10,638 bases of DNA. It comes from an uncultured Prevotella sp. GTDB taxonomy: Bacteria > Bacteroidota > Bacteroidia > Bacteroidales > Bacteroidaceae. The stretch is from the NCBI GenBank assembly GCA_905372445.1, contig CAJPPF010000072.1, forward strand, positions 1-10,638. The letters run 5' to 3'. Under the pieces are notes generated by a model that searched no databases, was not told the DNA's origin, and saw nothing but the letters and a program-made list of their open reading frames with translations. The translations under genes were made by a program, and so were the position numbers. Numbering within the stretch: position 1 is the stretch's first letter; every line of letters starts with the position of its first letter. This document shows, in pieces, positions 1-7,279 of the stretch.

Positions 1-216
1 ACATCTGCTCAACAATCGAACAAAATCAGGCAAGGACTCTAATGACCGATTCGGGCTAAAAGATATGATAAGAAAACTGTTTATCCCAAATCTGATATTT
101 TGGCTCAGTAGAAGAAAGATAAATATTCTTTCTTGTTTCAGGAGATTGCCGTCAGGTATCGACAAGCGTGTTTCAGAAGAATAGAAAAATTGCGTAAATA
201 AGATTGGGAGGTTATA
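1..216. other. Unassigned left flank, no confident gene
   Basis: No recognisable gene. On the plus strand one frame stays open from the window edge (position 2) to a TAG at 182-184, about 60 codons, with a Lys/Arg-rich composition and an internal ATG at 68. It could be the 3' end of a gene entering from the left, but I recognise no family and the composition is not distinctive. The minus strand is full of stops. A second plus frame is open from 112 to a TAA at 199-201 and is equally unrecognised. The region lies downstream of the leftward 6S-like RNA, so the flanking gene, if real, would be convergent with it. Confidence 0.3.
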
Positions 217-218
217 TG

Positions 219-428
219 AAAAAGGGGTTGCCCGATGATGTGATGAAAACTCCTTTAGTGGAAGTTTGGAGATTACTAATACCTTTGTAATCCGCCGGTG
301 GAGAAATCTCGACTTAGGTCATAAAGACTTTATACGGCCCGCCATCAGTAATAGGTAGGGTCTCCGATTCAATCATAATTTTTGATGAGTATCCCGATCT
401 AATCGAACAACCCCCAATTTTCATTATT
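219..428 (-). ncRNA. ssrS: 6S-like regulatory RNA (Bacteroidales-1 / ssrS candidate)
   Basis: Candidate small structured RNA of about 200 nt, transcribed leftward. Seen directly: a full Bacteroidota promoter at 435-465 places the start near 428. Just inside it, 402-414 pairs with 224-236 over 13 continuous base pairs (GGGGUUGUUCGAU with AUCGGGCAACCCC), including two G-U pairs that form only in the minus-strand RNA. Five U residues (219-223) follow the 3' arm at once. Inside are a second helix (387-393 with 245-252, one mismatch and one bulge), a large asymmetric bubble (about 366-386 opposite 253-267), and an upper helix starting with 361-365 paired to 268-272. A closing stem, large central bubble and long upper arm at 180-200 nt is the 6S architecture. 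6S RNA binds housekeeping RNA polymerase by mimicking an open promoter. Known background: the Bacteroidales-1 RNA class has been proposed to be the 6S RNA of this order. The assignment rests on structure and size, not on alignment. Ends are approximate. Confidence 0.68.
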
Positions 429-434
429 CTATTG

Positions 435-465
435 CAAAGATAGTGTTTCTTTTTTAAACTGCAAA
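435..465 (-). promoter_or_regulatory. Bacteroidota promoter of the 6S-like RNA
   Basis: On the minus strand a TTTG element (462-465) is followed after exactly 19 bases by TATCTTTG (435-442), a full match to the Bacteroidota -33/-7 consensus TTTG-N19-21-TAnnTTTG. The -33 element begins four bases after the porin stop codon and no terminator lies between. Porin-operon transcripts could therefore run through into the RNA. Confidence 0.85.
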
Positions 466-468
466 ATC

Positions 469-2820
469 TTAATTAAAGAAATTCCAACTTATTCCAAATC
501 TTAACACTTTACCATTGGTTGGATAGTGTGGAGTGAGGAAATAGTTTTTGTTGCCCGAGCCGGCGTTTGCATGCGAATACATCACGAAGAAGCGTGTTCC
601 CTTGAGATTGAAATTCGCGTATGCAGACAGTATCGGGTAGTTGCCGATTTTAGTCTTTTCTGCATTCTCCTGCACTGCGAACTGTCCTATGCCGGGCACA
701 TAGTCAGGTGCCTCGTACTCGGTGAAATATCTCATGTCGCCACCTAATTCCGTATATAGAACGCGTGCGATGCGGAACTTGATATATACGGTCGTGTATA
801 GGTTCAGCGCCGGCACAGGCAGGATGTTCTGCTTTGTGGACTTCTGATATGTGGCAACTGTTTCCCAGTTTACAATGCCGAAACGCAGTCGCTGGTCGAG
901 CGATGCCGTGATCACGGTAATAGGGTCGTCGCTCTGTAGCACGAATACCTTATTATTTATAGGCAACAGGTTTGCGTCGCGGTCGAAAGTATTAGCAAAA
1001 TAAGTGTATTTCGTCAGTTCATCAACGCCGAAACGCAATGTGGTGCGTGTCTTCTGATAAGATAAAACACCCTCAAGGTGAGTATGAGTCTGCTTGCTCA
1101 AGTCGTTGTCCCACCAGAAATGTCGTGCGTGGAAATGACGCATGTAGTAGTTGGGAGTAGCGTTATGGAAGAATCCTTTCGCCACGAGAGTCACCGTGTC
1201 TTTAAAGAGTGGGAAGTTGAGATCTATCTTTCCGTCTATCTTTATCTGTCCCTGCTCGTCGCCCAGAAGCCATGTCTCTCCCGTCACATTATAGTGTAAC
1301 GTCTTTCCTTGAGTACGCACGAGTTGTCCTCCGACGCTGAAGTTATGAGTGTTATCGCTCTTGAGATTGCGTGTTTCGTCGGGCAGCAAATAATGACGCA
1401 GGTCGCTTGCTGCGAAGAGTTTTATTCCGGCAAGAGCCCATTTGTTGAATCCCTCGAGCATTGAGAATGCCAGAGTGTTGCGCAGACGGAAATTCTTTGT
1501 CTGGTCGAAAATAGAATCTTTCAGTTCTGTGTGCTGGCTGTAGAAATCGTCGGCATAGTAATTTGCGGGCGATTTGTATGCCTGATAGATGCGGTCATGT
1601 TTATCTAACTGAACTGTATGTATGAAACTCGTCACCGGGACATACTCCGACTTCATCCAAGTGGTGTCTGCCTGCTCTTTCTTCTGTGCTTTATGTAGGC
1701 TGTCGGCTGTCGCCATGTCAAGCGTCAAGCCCTCTTGTACTTGAATAGAATCGTTTCTCTTCGTGTAGTTTCCTGCTATCTTGGCGTCGTCAGGACGACC
1801 GGCAAATGATGTTTCGTTTTTCTTTCTTGTGTTTTCTTGATAGTCGTCCTCATCGCCGGTATTACCCTTGCGTCGACGGTTGGCGTCGTTGTTCTGATTG
1901 TCTTTCTTTGACTCCATCGCAAATTTACGTGCCGCAATCTCCTCGTCAGTCATTTTCACTTGGCGGTGGAAACCTATATTGTAGCGATGAGTAAAGAACA
2001 CGTGTTGGTGCTTGTTGCGGTTCCAGTTGCGTTCAAGCACTGTCGGTATCTCGTTTGAAGAGTAGTTGTCGTCGAAACTTTCGGGATGGGTTATAAACAT
2101 ATCGTTGGTTATACCACCGTTTTCAGTAATCTTCTGATTGTTCGTGCCAATTAACAGATGAGCTTGATACTGGTCGCCGATGTAGGAACCATAGAGATTG
2201 AGGTTGAACAGAGATGTAGGTTGTTCGCTGTAATAGCCACGTCCGTAGAGATAGTTCAACTTGAATCCGAAGCCGAATTGTTTGTTTACATTGACAGCAA
2301 ACTTCGCCTCGAAATGATCCTCGCCGTTGGTTCTGTTTCCGCAGTTGTTGTAGCTGAGATTTGCATATGGCGAGTAGGTGTTGGTGAATAGGAAATCTTC
2401 TGGCTGAACGGTGAAGTAACTATATGGTCGAGTGAACAGGAAATCTCCGTCTTCAGTCTTTCTGTTTATGAATATACGGTTTATGCGTGGTGCTCCGAGG
2501 TTGCCCGTGGTGTTGTACTCGCCGTAGATGCCGGAAGTGAATACGGAGTTGGGATATAGATGTGTGATAGTGTCAAGCTGTTGTCTGGTGATGTCGCCAA
2601 AACGCTTGTCTACGCTCCACACTCTCACGCCCTTTGGAATCTGTTTGTTATGATGTGCCAGCGAATCGCTCTGAGCACCCATACGCACACCATTGCCCTT
2701 CTGGTTTCCACGCCCGAAAGAGCCTTGTCCGCGTTGGTTGTCGGTCAGAAAACGATTTTGTCCACTCGCTGAAGTGACCATAAAAAGCATGAAGGAAAGT
2801 AACAGGCAGATTTTTCTCAT
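469..2820 (-). CDS. Putative outer-membrane porin (Porin_10 family)
   Basis: Large outer-membrane beta-barrel protein of the Bacteroidota Porin_10 type (PF14121, annotated as putative porin). It probably forms a diffusion channel; the substrate cannot be told from sequence. The ATG at 2820 is chosen over an in-frame ATG at 2844 because it starts directly with a signal peptide (MRKICLLLSFMLFMVTSASGQ) and sits one base after the stop codon of the upstream gene (TGA-T-ATG), suggesting translational coupling. That gives 783 residues. After a Gly/Arg/Gln-rich mature N-terminus come aromatic, alternating strands typical of a barrel. A charged, low-complexity insert (about residues 290-382, nucleotides 1674-1953) interrupts the strands. 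The protein ends in a beta-signal-like aromatic tail, ...GISWNFFN, as expected for a Bam-complex client. It is the last gene of a probable operon with the DUF4468 gene and the 80-residue membrane protein. Family call is confident, channel function inferred. Confidence 0.87.
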   Translation of the reverse strand: MRKICLLLSFMLFMVTSASGQNRFLTDNQRGQGSFGRGNQKGNGVRMGAQSDSLAHHNKQIPKGVRVWSVDKRFGDITRQQLDTITHLYPNSVFTSGIYGEYNTTGNLGAPRINRIFINRKTEDGDFLFTRPYSYFTVQPEDFLFTNTYSPYANLSYNNCGNRTNGEDHFEAKFAVNVNKQFGFGFKLNYLYGRGYYSEQPTSLFNLNLYGSYIGDQYQAHLLIGTNNQKITENGGITNDMFITHPESFDDNYSSNEIPTVLERNWNRNKHQHVFFTHRYNIGFHRQVKMTDEEIAARKFAMESKKDNQNNDANRRRKGNTGDEDDYQENTRKKNETSFAGRPDDAKIAGNYTKRNDSIQVQEGLTLDMATADSLHKAQKKEQADTTWMKSEYVPVTSFIHTVQLDKHDRIYQAYKSPANYYADDFYSQHTELKDSIFDQTKNFRLRNTLAFSMLEGFNKWALAGIKLFAASDLRHYLLPDETRNLKSDNTHNFSVGGQLVRTQGKTLHYNVTGETWLLGDEQGQIKIDGKIDLNFPLFKDTVTLVAKGFFHNATPNYYMRHFHARHFWWDNDLSKQTHTHLEGVLSYQKTRTTLRFGVDELTKYTYFANTFDRDANLLPINNKVFVLQSDDPITVITASLDQRLRFGIVNWETVATYQKSTKQNILPVPALNLYTTVYIKFRIARVLYTELGGDMRYFTEYEAPDYVPGIGQFAVQENAEKTKIGNYPILSAYANFNLKGTRFFVMYSHANAGSGNKNYFLTPHYPTNGKVLRFGISWNFFN

Positions 2821-2821
2821 A

Positions 2822-3064
2822 TCAATGAAGTATACGGAGCACACTTTCTGCCATCTTTATGAATACTGCTATAATGAGCACTATTCCACCAATCTCTCGA
2901 CTTGTATAGAAAAACAGAGCCATGCCGACGATGGCAAGAATAATGAATATTATGTTGAGAATGTTTCTTATAGCAAAGAAACGTCCCTTTTCAGCATAGC
3001 TCATCTTCTCCATTGAGCGGTGCTTTGGCTGTTCCTGTATGTTATTATCGTTGTCTGTCATCAT
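2822..3064 (-). CDS. Small two-helix membrane protein, unknown function
   Basis: An 80-residue protein that I cannot assign to a named family. The N-terminal third is polar and charged (many Asn, Gln, Lys, with an aromatic-basic stretch before the membrane). Two hydrophobic segments follow at about residues 35-53 and 57-72, separated by a short turn containing Ser-Arg-Glu, so it is probably a helical hairpin in the inner membrane. Two adjacent ATG codons (3064 and 3061) could both serve as start. It is accepted as real because its stop codon is one base from the porin ATG and its start is 31 bases after the DUF4468 stop, all in one direction, and because the hydrophobic pattern is clean. It may assist the neighbouring porin or be an unrelated passenger; nothing in the sequence decides this. 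Confidence 0.75.
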   Translation of the reverse strand: MMTDNDNNIQEQPKHRSMEKMSYAEKGRFFAIRNILNIIFIILAIVGMALFFYTSREIGGIVLIIAVFIKMAESVLRILH

Positions 3065-3095
3065 ATCACATTTTGATTTGTTCTATCCTTACGGA

Positions 3096-3782
3096 TTAAT
3101 GAATCGTGTCCTGAAAATATTGCATTATTTCTTTTACACGGTCGATGGTCTTCTTGCGAAACTTGCTGTTTGTCTTCTTCAGTTTCGTTCCGTTGTTGGC
3201 AAGGGTTTTCCTGTCAGTGATTAGGTCTTCTGCCGTCATAAATTCTACGTTGCGCTGATTGGCATATTCGTAGGTAAGGCGCTGGATTGTCATGCTTACC
3301 TTACCTGCTTCACAGTCTGCAATAATGACATAATTAAACTTTGTCCTGTCAAGAAGTAATAACTTATCGGTGAAAACGAGCCATTCCTTACATGTGGCGA
3401 TGATGCTTTTCTCCTCTTTGTTCACTATTGCGACATGGCTTGCCTCGGTATGCTTGTCGGTGTTGGTGAACTTTTCCAGCCTGTCGTAGACAATATCGTA
3501 AACCTCAGCGGCTGTTTTTCCGGGCACATCTATTGTGAACGTATATGTCACTTTGCCGTCAATCTCCGGCACAGCACCTTTAAGATAAGGACGGTCTTCC
3601 TCTTTTATTGTGTATATCTTGTCGTTTATGTCATTCTGAGCCTTTACCTTCTTTCTGATCTTTTGTGTGTCAGATTTAGACTCAGCCACCTCAACCTGCT
3701 TCTTTTGCGGTAGTTCCCAATTGCTCTGTGCCATTGCAACTATCGGGAGAAACATTATTGCCATTAAAACATTTTTTTTCAT
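3096..3782 (-). CDS. DUF4468 domain-containing secreted protein
   Basis: Secreted protein with a DUF4468 domain (PF14730, TATA-binding-protein-like fold), a Bacteroidota family of unknown function. The start chosen is the ATG at 3782, giving 228 residues that open with a signal peptide (MKKNVLMAIMFLPIVAMA, likely cleaved before Gln19). An upstream in-frame ATG at 3818 would add 12 residues in front of the signal and falls inside the -7 promoter element, so it is unlikely. After a Lys-rich linker, the domain begins around residue 75 with a TYTFTIDVPGKTAAEVYDIV-like strand-helix segment and continues through alternating strands to a basic C-terminal helix ending in a run of Lys/Arg. No lipobox is visible, so it should be periplasmic or outer-membrane associated rather than a lipoprotein. 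It heads a probable operon with the small membrane protein and the porin, which hints at an envelope role, but no activity can be assigned. Confidence 0.85.
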   Translation of the reverse strand: MKKNVLMAIMFLPIVAMAQSNWELPQKKQVEVAESKSDTQKIRKKVKAQNDINDKIYTIKEEDRPYLKGAVPEIDGKVTYTFTIDVPGKTAAEVYDIVYDRLEKFTNTDKHTEASHVAIVNKEEKSIIATCKEWLVFTDKLLLLDRTKFNYVIIADCEAGKVSMTIQRLTYEYANQRNVEFMTAEDLITDRKTLANNGTKLKKTNSKFRKKTIDRVKEIMQYFQDTIH

Positions 3783-3815
3783 TGTCAAATAGGAAATCAT
3801 ATTTTTATTCGCCAA

Positions 3816-3823
3816 CAAAATTA
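3816..3823 (-). promoter_or_regulatory. Candidate -7 element for the DUF4468-porin operon
   Basis: TAATTTTG on the minus strand matches the Bacteroidota -7 consensus TAnnTTTG and lies about 34 bases ahead of the DUF4468 ATG, leaving a normal short leader. No TTTG is found at the expected -33 distance, so the promoter is either weak, activator-dependent or fortuitous. Confidence 0.5.
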
Positions 3824-3872
3824 CAAAAAAAGTCTCTGCCTGCCGTCATAAAAAGCATTCTTTAACGTTTGC

Positions 3873-5903
3873 TTATGATGAAACCGTTTCTAAAAGTTCC
3901 TGCAGGCGAGCTATCTCGTCACGATATTGTGCCGCTTGCAGGAAGTCGAGGTTCTTTGCCGCATCCTTCATCAGTGATGTATTGTAATCAATAGCCTTTT
4001 CTATCTGCGGTCTGGTCATGCGTGCAATGATCGGATCGGCAGCGAATGTAGCTTCCTCGTGCTGTGGAATGTAGGCTATAGGTGCAGTCTTGGATTGTAT
4101 GTCAGGCACATTTGCCGACAGAATGCCCTTGATATCCTTCTTTATCTGGGTCGGGGTGATTCCATGTTCGGTATTGTACTTCATTTGAATAGCGCGGCGG
4201 CGGTAGGTCTCGTCGATGGTCTTCTGCATGCTTTTCGTTATTCTGTCGGCATACATGATAACTTTTCCGTTCACGTTTCGTGCGGCACGTCCTACGGTCT
4301 GTGTCATGCTTGTCTCGCTACGAAGGAAGCCTTCCTTGTCGGCATCGATGATGGCTACGAGCGATACCTCAGGGAGGTCGAGACCCTCGCGAAGGAGATT
4401 GACACCGACAAGGACATCGAACTCGCCTGAACGCAGACCGTTCATGATTTTAACTCGGTCGAGTGTTGCCACATCGCTGTGTATATAGTTGGTCTTGATG
4501 TCGTGATTCAGCAGATATGTGGTCAGCTCCTCGGCGGTGCGTTTGGTGAGCGTTGTTATCAATACACGTTCATTCCTCTCTGTGCGTTGCAGGATTTCCT
4601 CCATCAGGTCGTCAACCTGATTCTCTGAAGGACGGACATCTATCTCAGGATCCAACAGACCTGTAGGACGGATTACTTGCTCTACAATGACACCTTCCGC
4701 TTCTTCCAACTCGAAGTGTGCCGGCGTGGCAGAGACATATATGACCTGATTAATCATTTCGAAGAACTCATCAAATTTCAAGGGACGGTTGTCGAATGCT
4801 GCAGGAAGACGGAAACCGTATTCCACGAGATTCTGTTTTCTTGCGCGGTCACCACCGTACATAGCGTTTATCTGCGGCACACTGACATGACTCTCGTCGA
4901 TAACCATAAGGAAATCCTTAGGAAAGAAATCAAGCAGGCAGTAAGGTTTTTCGCCAGCCTCGCGACCATCGAAATAGCGTGAGTAGTTTTCAATGCCCGA
5001 ACAGCTACCTAATTCCTTTATCATATCAATGTCGTATTCCACGCGTTCCTTTATGCGTTGGGCTTTTATCTCATCTCCTATCTCTTCGAAAAAGTTTACT
5101 TGTTTGACAAGATCGTCCTGTATAGCCCTGATAGCATGTAACTGCTGTTCCTTGGTCGTTACAAACAGGTTGGCAGGATACAACTGATATGTTTCGTATT
5201 TCTCTATCCGGTGGAAGGAAACGGGGTCGACTTCTTCGATAGAATCAATCTCGTCGTCCCACCATGTGACGCGGATAACATTCTCGTTGTAGGCGGGAAA
5301 AATGTCAACCGTTTCACCTTTTACTCTGAAGTTTCCTCTCTCAAGTATGATGTCGTTGCGTATATATAGTGCCTCGACGAGCTGGCGCAGGAACACGTTG
5401 CGGTCGATTTTCTGCCCTATGCTCATGGAAACGACGTTGCTCTGCAATGATGTCGGACCTCCCATTCCATAGATGCACGACACGGAAGAAACGACAATGA
5501 CGTCTTTCCTGCCTGAAAGCAGAGAACTGACGGCTTTGAGTCGAAGGCGATCTATCTCGTCGTTTATCGCCAAGTCTTTTTCTATATAGGTATCGCTCGA
5601 CGGCAGATATGCCTCCGGTTGATAGTAGTCGTAATATGATACGTAGTACTCTACGGCATTCTCTGGGAAAAAAGTTTTCATTTCCTCGTACAATTGAGCC
5701 GCCAGAGTCTTGTTATGGCTGAGAATAAGAGTAGGACGGTTGACCTGCTGAATAACGTTTGCCACGGTGAAAGTCTTGCCCGAACCCGTTACTCCAAGGA
5801 GGACCTGGGCGCGGTCGCCGCGATTTAATCCGTCGGTCAACTGGCGTATTGCCTCTGGCTGATCACCTGTAGGCTTGAATTTTGATGTTAGCTTGAAGTC
5901 CAT
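3873..5903 (-). CDS. uvrB: Excinuclease ABC subunit B (UvrB)
   Basis: UvrB, the damage-verifying helicase-like ATPase of nucleotide excision repair. It is delivered to DNA by UvrA, clamps damaged DNA, then recruits UvrC for dual incision. The 676-residue length is normal and the start MDFKLTSKFKPTGDQP is the canonical family start. Visible motifs: Walker A GVTGSGKT at residues 37-44; the Tyr-rich beta-hairpin that inserts between DNA strands at about 86-110 (SYYDYYQPEAYLPSSDTYIEKD region); Walker B/DEAD-like DESH at 336-339; motif III SATP at 391-394; motif VI QTVGRAAR at 535-542; and the C-terminal UVR helical hairpin that binds UvrC at about 634-669. All are intact, so the protein should be functional. 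It stands alone on the minus strand with its own -7 element only five bases from the ATG. It is followed by a 90-base gap and the DUF4468 gene, which has its own promoter candidate. Confidence 0.98.
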   Translation of the reverse strand: MDFKLTSKFKPTGDQPEAIRQLTDGLNRGDRAQVLLGVTGSGKTFTVANVIQQVNRPTLILSHNKTLAAQLYEEMKTFFPENAVEYYVSYYDYYQPEAYLPSSDTYIEKDLAINDEIDRLRLKAVSSLLSGRKDVIVVSSVSCIYGMGGPTSLQSNVVSMSIGQKIDRNVFLRQLVEALYIRNDIILERGNFRVKGETVDIFPAYNENVIRVTWWDDEIDSIEEVDPVSFHRIEKYETYQLYPANLFVTTKEQQLHAIRAIQDDLVKQVNFFEEIGDEIKAQRIKERVEYDIDMIKELGSCSGIENYSRYFDGREAGEKPYCLLDFFPKDFLMVIDESHVSVPQINAMYGGDRARKQNLVEYGFRLPAAFDNRPLKFDEFFEMINQVIYVSATPAHFELEEAEGVIVEQVIRPTGLLDPEIDVRPSENQVDDLMEEILQRTERNERVLITTLTKRTAEELTTYLLNHDIKTNYIHSDVATLDRVKIMNGLRSGEFDVLVGVNLLREGLDLPEVSLVAIIDADKEGFLRSETSMTQTVGRAARNVNGKVIMYADRITKSMQKTIDETYRRRAIQMKYNTEHGITPTQIKKDIKGILSANVPDIQSKTAPIAYIPQHEEATFAADPIIARMTRPQIEKAIDYNTSLMKDAAKNLDFLQAAQYRDEIARLQELLETVSS

Positions 5904-5907
5904 TCTG

Positions 5908-5915
5908 CAAAGTTA
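5908..5915 (-). promoter_or_regulatory. Candidate -7 element of uvrB, nearly abutting the ATG
   Basis: TAACTTTG on the minus strand matches TAnnTTTG. Only four bases separate it from the uvrB ATG (5903), so transcription would begin at or within a few bases of the start codon and the mRNA would be leaderless or nearly so. No good -33 TTTG is present at 19-21 bases. Confidence 0.6.
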
Positions 5916-6019
5916 ATCAAAATAATCAATATCTATTACTGTAACATTGTAATTCTTTGGTAATTCTATGAAAAAGCGTTATATTCGTTGGCTTATATGA
6001 TAAAATAAGTTTAAAAGGT

Positions 6020-6050
6020 TTTGCTATTTGGCGAAAAAGGTGTAATTTTG
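6020..6050 (+). promoter_or_regulatory. Bacteroidota promoter of the bamD-rpoZ operon
   Basis: TTTG at 6020-6023 and TAATTTTG at 6043-6050 are separated by exactly 19 bases, a full consensus match. The start point should be near 6056, giving a leader of about 17 bases. An AAGGA at 6068-6072 directly abuts the bamD ATG, too close for a classical Shine-Dalgarno contact, in keeping with the weak use of such sites in this phylum. Confidence 0.85.
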
Positions 6051-6072
6051 CAATTCAAAACCAATATAAGGA

Positions 6073-6909
6073 ATGAATAAAGCAATTTTATCAATAATAT
6101 CAATAGCGTTGTTGTTCGCAAGTTGTGCTCAGGAGTTCAATCAAGTGTATAAATCTACCAACTCTAATTATAGATATGAATACGCTAAGGAGTGCTTCGC
6201 AAAAGGTCAGTATACTCGTGCTTCAACGCTTCTTGAAGAACTTGTAACTTATCAGAAAGGTACGGATAACGCTCAGGAATGTCTCTATATGCTTGCGATG
6301 GCACAGTATAACAACAAGGACTATGAGAGTTCGGCTATGACATTCCGTAAATACTTTACTTCTTATCCAAGGGGTAAGTATGCAGAGATGGCGAGTTATT
6401 ATATCGGGCAGAGTCTCTACATGAATACACCAGAGCCTCGTCTCGACCAGACCGACACTTATTCTGCGATCACATCGTTCCAGAATTATCTTGATACATA
6501 TCCTGATGCTATACATAAAGATGTGGCGCAGAGCCGGCTTGTTGCCTTGCAGGACAAACTTGTACGTAAGGAACTGCATTCAGCACAGCTCTATTATGAT
6601 CTCGGTACTTACTTCGGTAACTGCACCAGCGGTGGCAATAATTATCAGGCTTGTATTATTACAGCACAGAATGCACTGAAAGATTATCCTTACACACCAC
6701 TTAGAGAGAATTTCTCTGTTCTTGTAATGAAAGGTAAATATGAACTGGCTACAATGAGTGTCGAGTCGAAACGGCTTGAACGCTACCAAGATGCAGAAGA
6801 TGAATGCTACGGTTTTATTAACGAGTATCCTGATTCAAAATACGTGGCTGATGCAGAGAAGTTCATTGCGAAGTGTAAAGCAGTCACCAAGAATATGCCG
6901 GAGCAGTAA
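6073..6909 (+). CDS. bamD: Outer-membrane protein assembly lipoprotein BamD
   Basis: BamD, the essential lipoprotein of the Bam complex, which works with BamA to insert beta-barrel proteins into the outer membrane. The 278-residue product begins with a lipoprotein signal ending in LLFASC; Cys18 is the predicted lipidated residue, followed by Ala-Gln. The mature protein is almost entirely helical TPR-like repeats. Examples are the YRYEYAKECFAKGQYTRAS segment just after the signal, the YMLAMAQYNNKDYESSAMTF segment near residue 80, the SYYIGQSLY segment, and a C-terminal repeat with YPDSKYVADAEKFI. This matches BamD length and its five-TPR layout. It is the first gene of an operon with rpoZ (37-base gap) and the DUF4293 gene, transcribed from a consensus promoter and divergent from uvrB. 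The porin at 469-2820 would be a client of this machinery, although the two are not in one operon. Confidence 0.93.
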   Translation: MNKAILSIISIALLFASCAQEFNQVYKSTNSNYRYEYAKECFAKGQYTRASTLLEELVTYQKGTDNAQECLYMLAMAQYNNKDYESSAMTFRKYFTSYPRGKYAEMASYYIGQSLYMNTPEPRLDQTDTYSAITSFQNYLDTYPDAIHKDVAQSRLVALQDKLVRKELHSAQLYYDLGTYFGNCTSGGNNYQACIITAQNALKDYPYTPLRENFSVLVMKGKYELATMSVESKRLERYQDAEDECYGFINEYPDSKYVADAEKFIAKCKAVTKNMPEQ

Positions 6910-6946
6910 GAGGGAAATCATTTGGAATATAGAATAATATAAATAT

Positions 6947-7279
6947 ATGGATTACAAGAAATCAAAAGCACCAACAAACACAGTCACTCGTAACATTATG
7001 GATCTCACAGATGAGACGGGTAATATCTACGAGAGTGTTTCAATCATCGCTAAACGCGCTAATCAGATCGGAGCAGAGATAAAGCAGGATCTGAGCAAAA
7101 AGCTTTCGGAGTTTGCTTCATACAATGACTCCCTTGAGGAGGTTTTTGAGAATCGTGAGCAGATAGAGATTTCACGTTATTATGAAAAACTGCCAAAGCC
7201 AACACTGCTTGCTACAGAGGAGTTCGTTGAGGGGCATGTCTACTATCGCGATCCTACAAAGGAGCAGGAGGAATTCTAA
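6947..7279 (+). CDS. rpoZ: DNA-directed RNA polymerase omega subunit
   Basis: Omega subunit of RNA polymerase in its Bacteroidota form (RNA_pol_Rpb6 family, PF01192), which helps fold and hold the beta' subunit in the core enzyme. At 110 residues it is longer than the E. coli protein (91). Family features seen are the MDYKKSKAPTNTVTRNIMDL start, the central SVSIIAKRANQIGAEIKQDL helix that packs on beta', and the FASYNDSLEEVFENREQIE segment, followed by a Bacteroidota-type tail with a Pro-rich turn and an acidic end. There is no separate promoter in the 37 bases after bamD, so it is probably co-transcribed. Its TAA stop overlaps the next ATG by one base (TAATG), indicating coupled translation of the DUF4293 gene. 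Confidence 0.9.
   Translation: MDYKKSKAPTNTVTRNIMDLTDETGNIYESVSIIAKRANQIGAEIKQDLSKKLSEFASYNDSLEEVFENREQIEISRYYEKLPKPTLLATEEFVEGHVYYRDPTKEQEEF

Noticed and set aside
280..287. TACCTTTG on the plus strand, a -7 promoter match antisense to the RNA.
   Set aside because: No -33 element at the required spacing and no gene behind it. An 8-base motif with two free positions is expected by chance at this scale.
366..386. TATGATTG on the 5' side of the central bubble, one base from TAnnTTTG, as a promoter mimic.
   Set aside because: By analogy with E. coli 6S, the 5' side serves as template, so a -7 mimic would be expected on the 3' side of the bubble. The match is probably coincidental.
314..424. 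A 36-codon minus-strand ORF beginning ATGAAAATTGGGGG just after the consensus promoter.
   Set aside because: It lies inside the pairing arms of the RNA candidate, resembles no known peptide, and the long-range 13-bp helix plus U run explain the region better.
4059..5187. Several ORFs of 60-120 codons on the plus strand opposite uvrB.
   Set aside because: Antisense shadows of a fully conserved uvrB, with no promoter, leader or recognisable protein.
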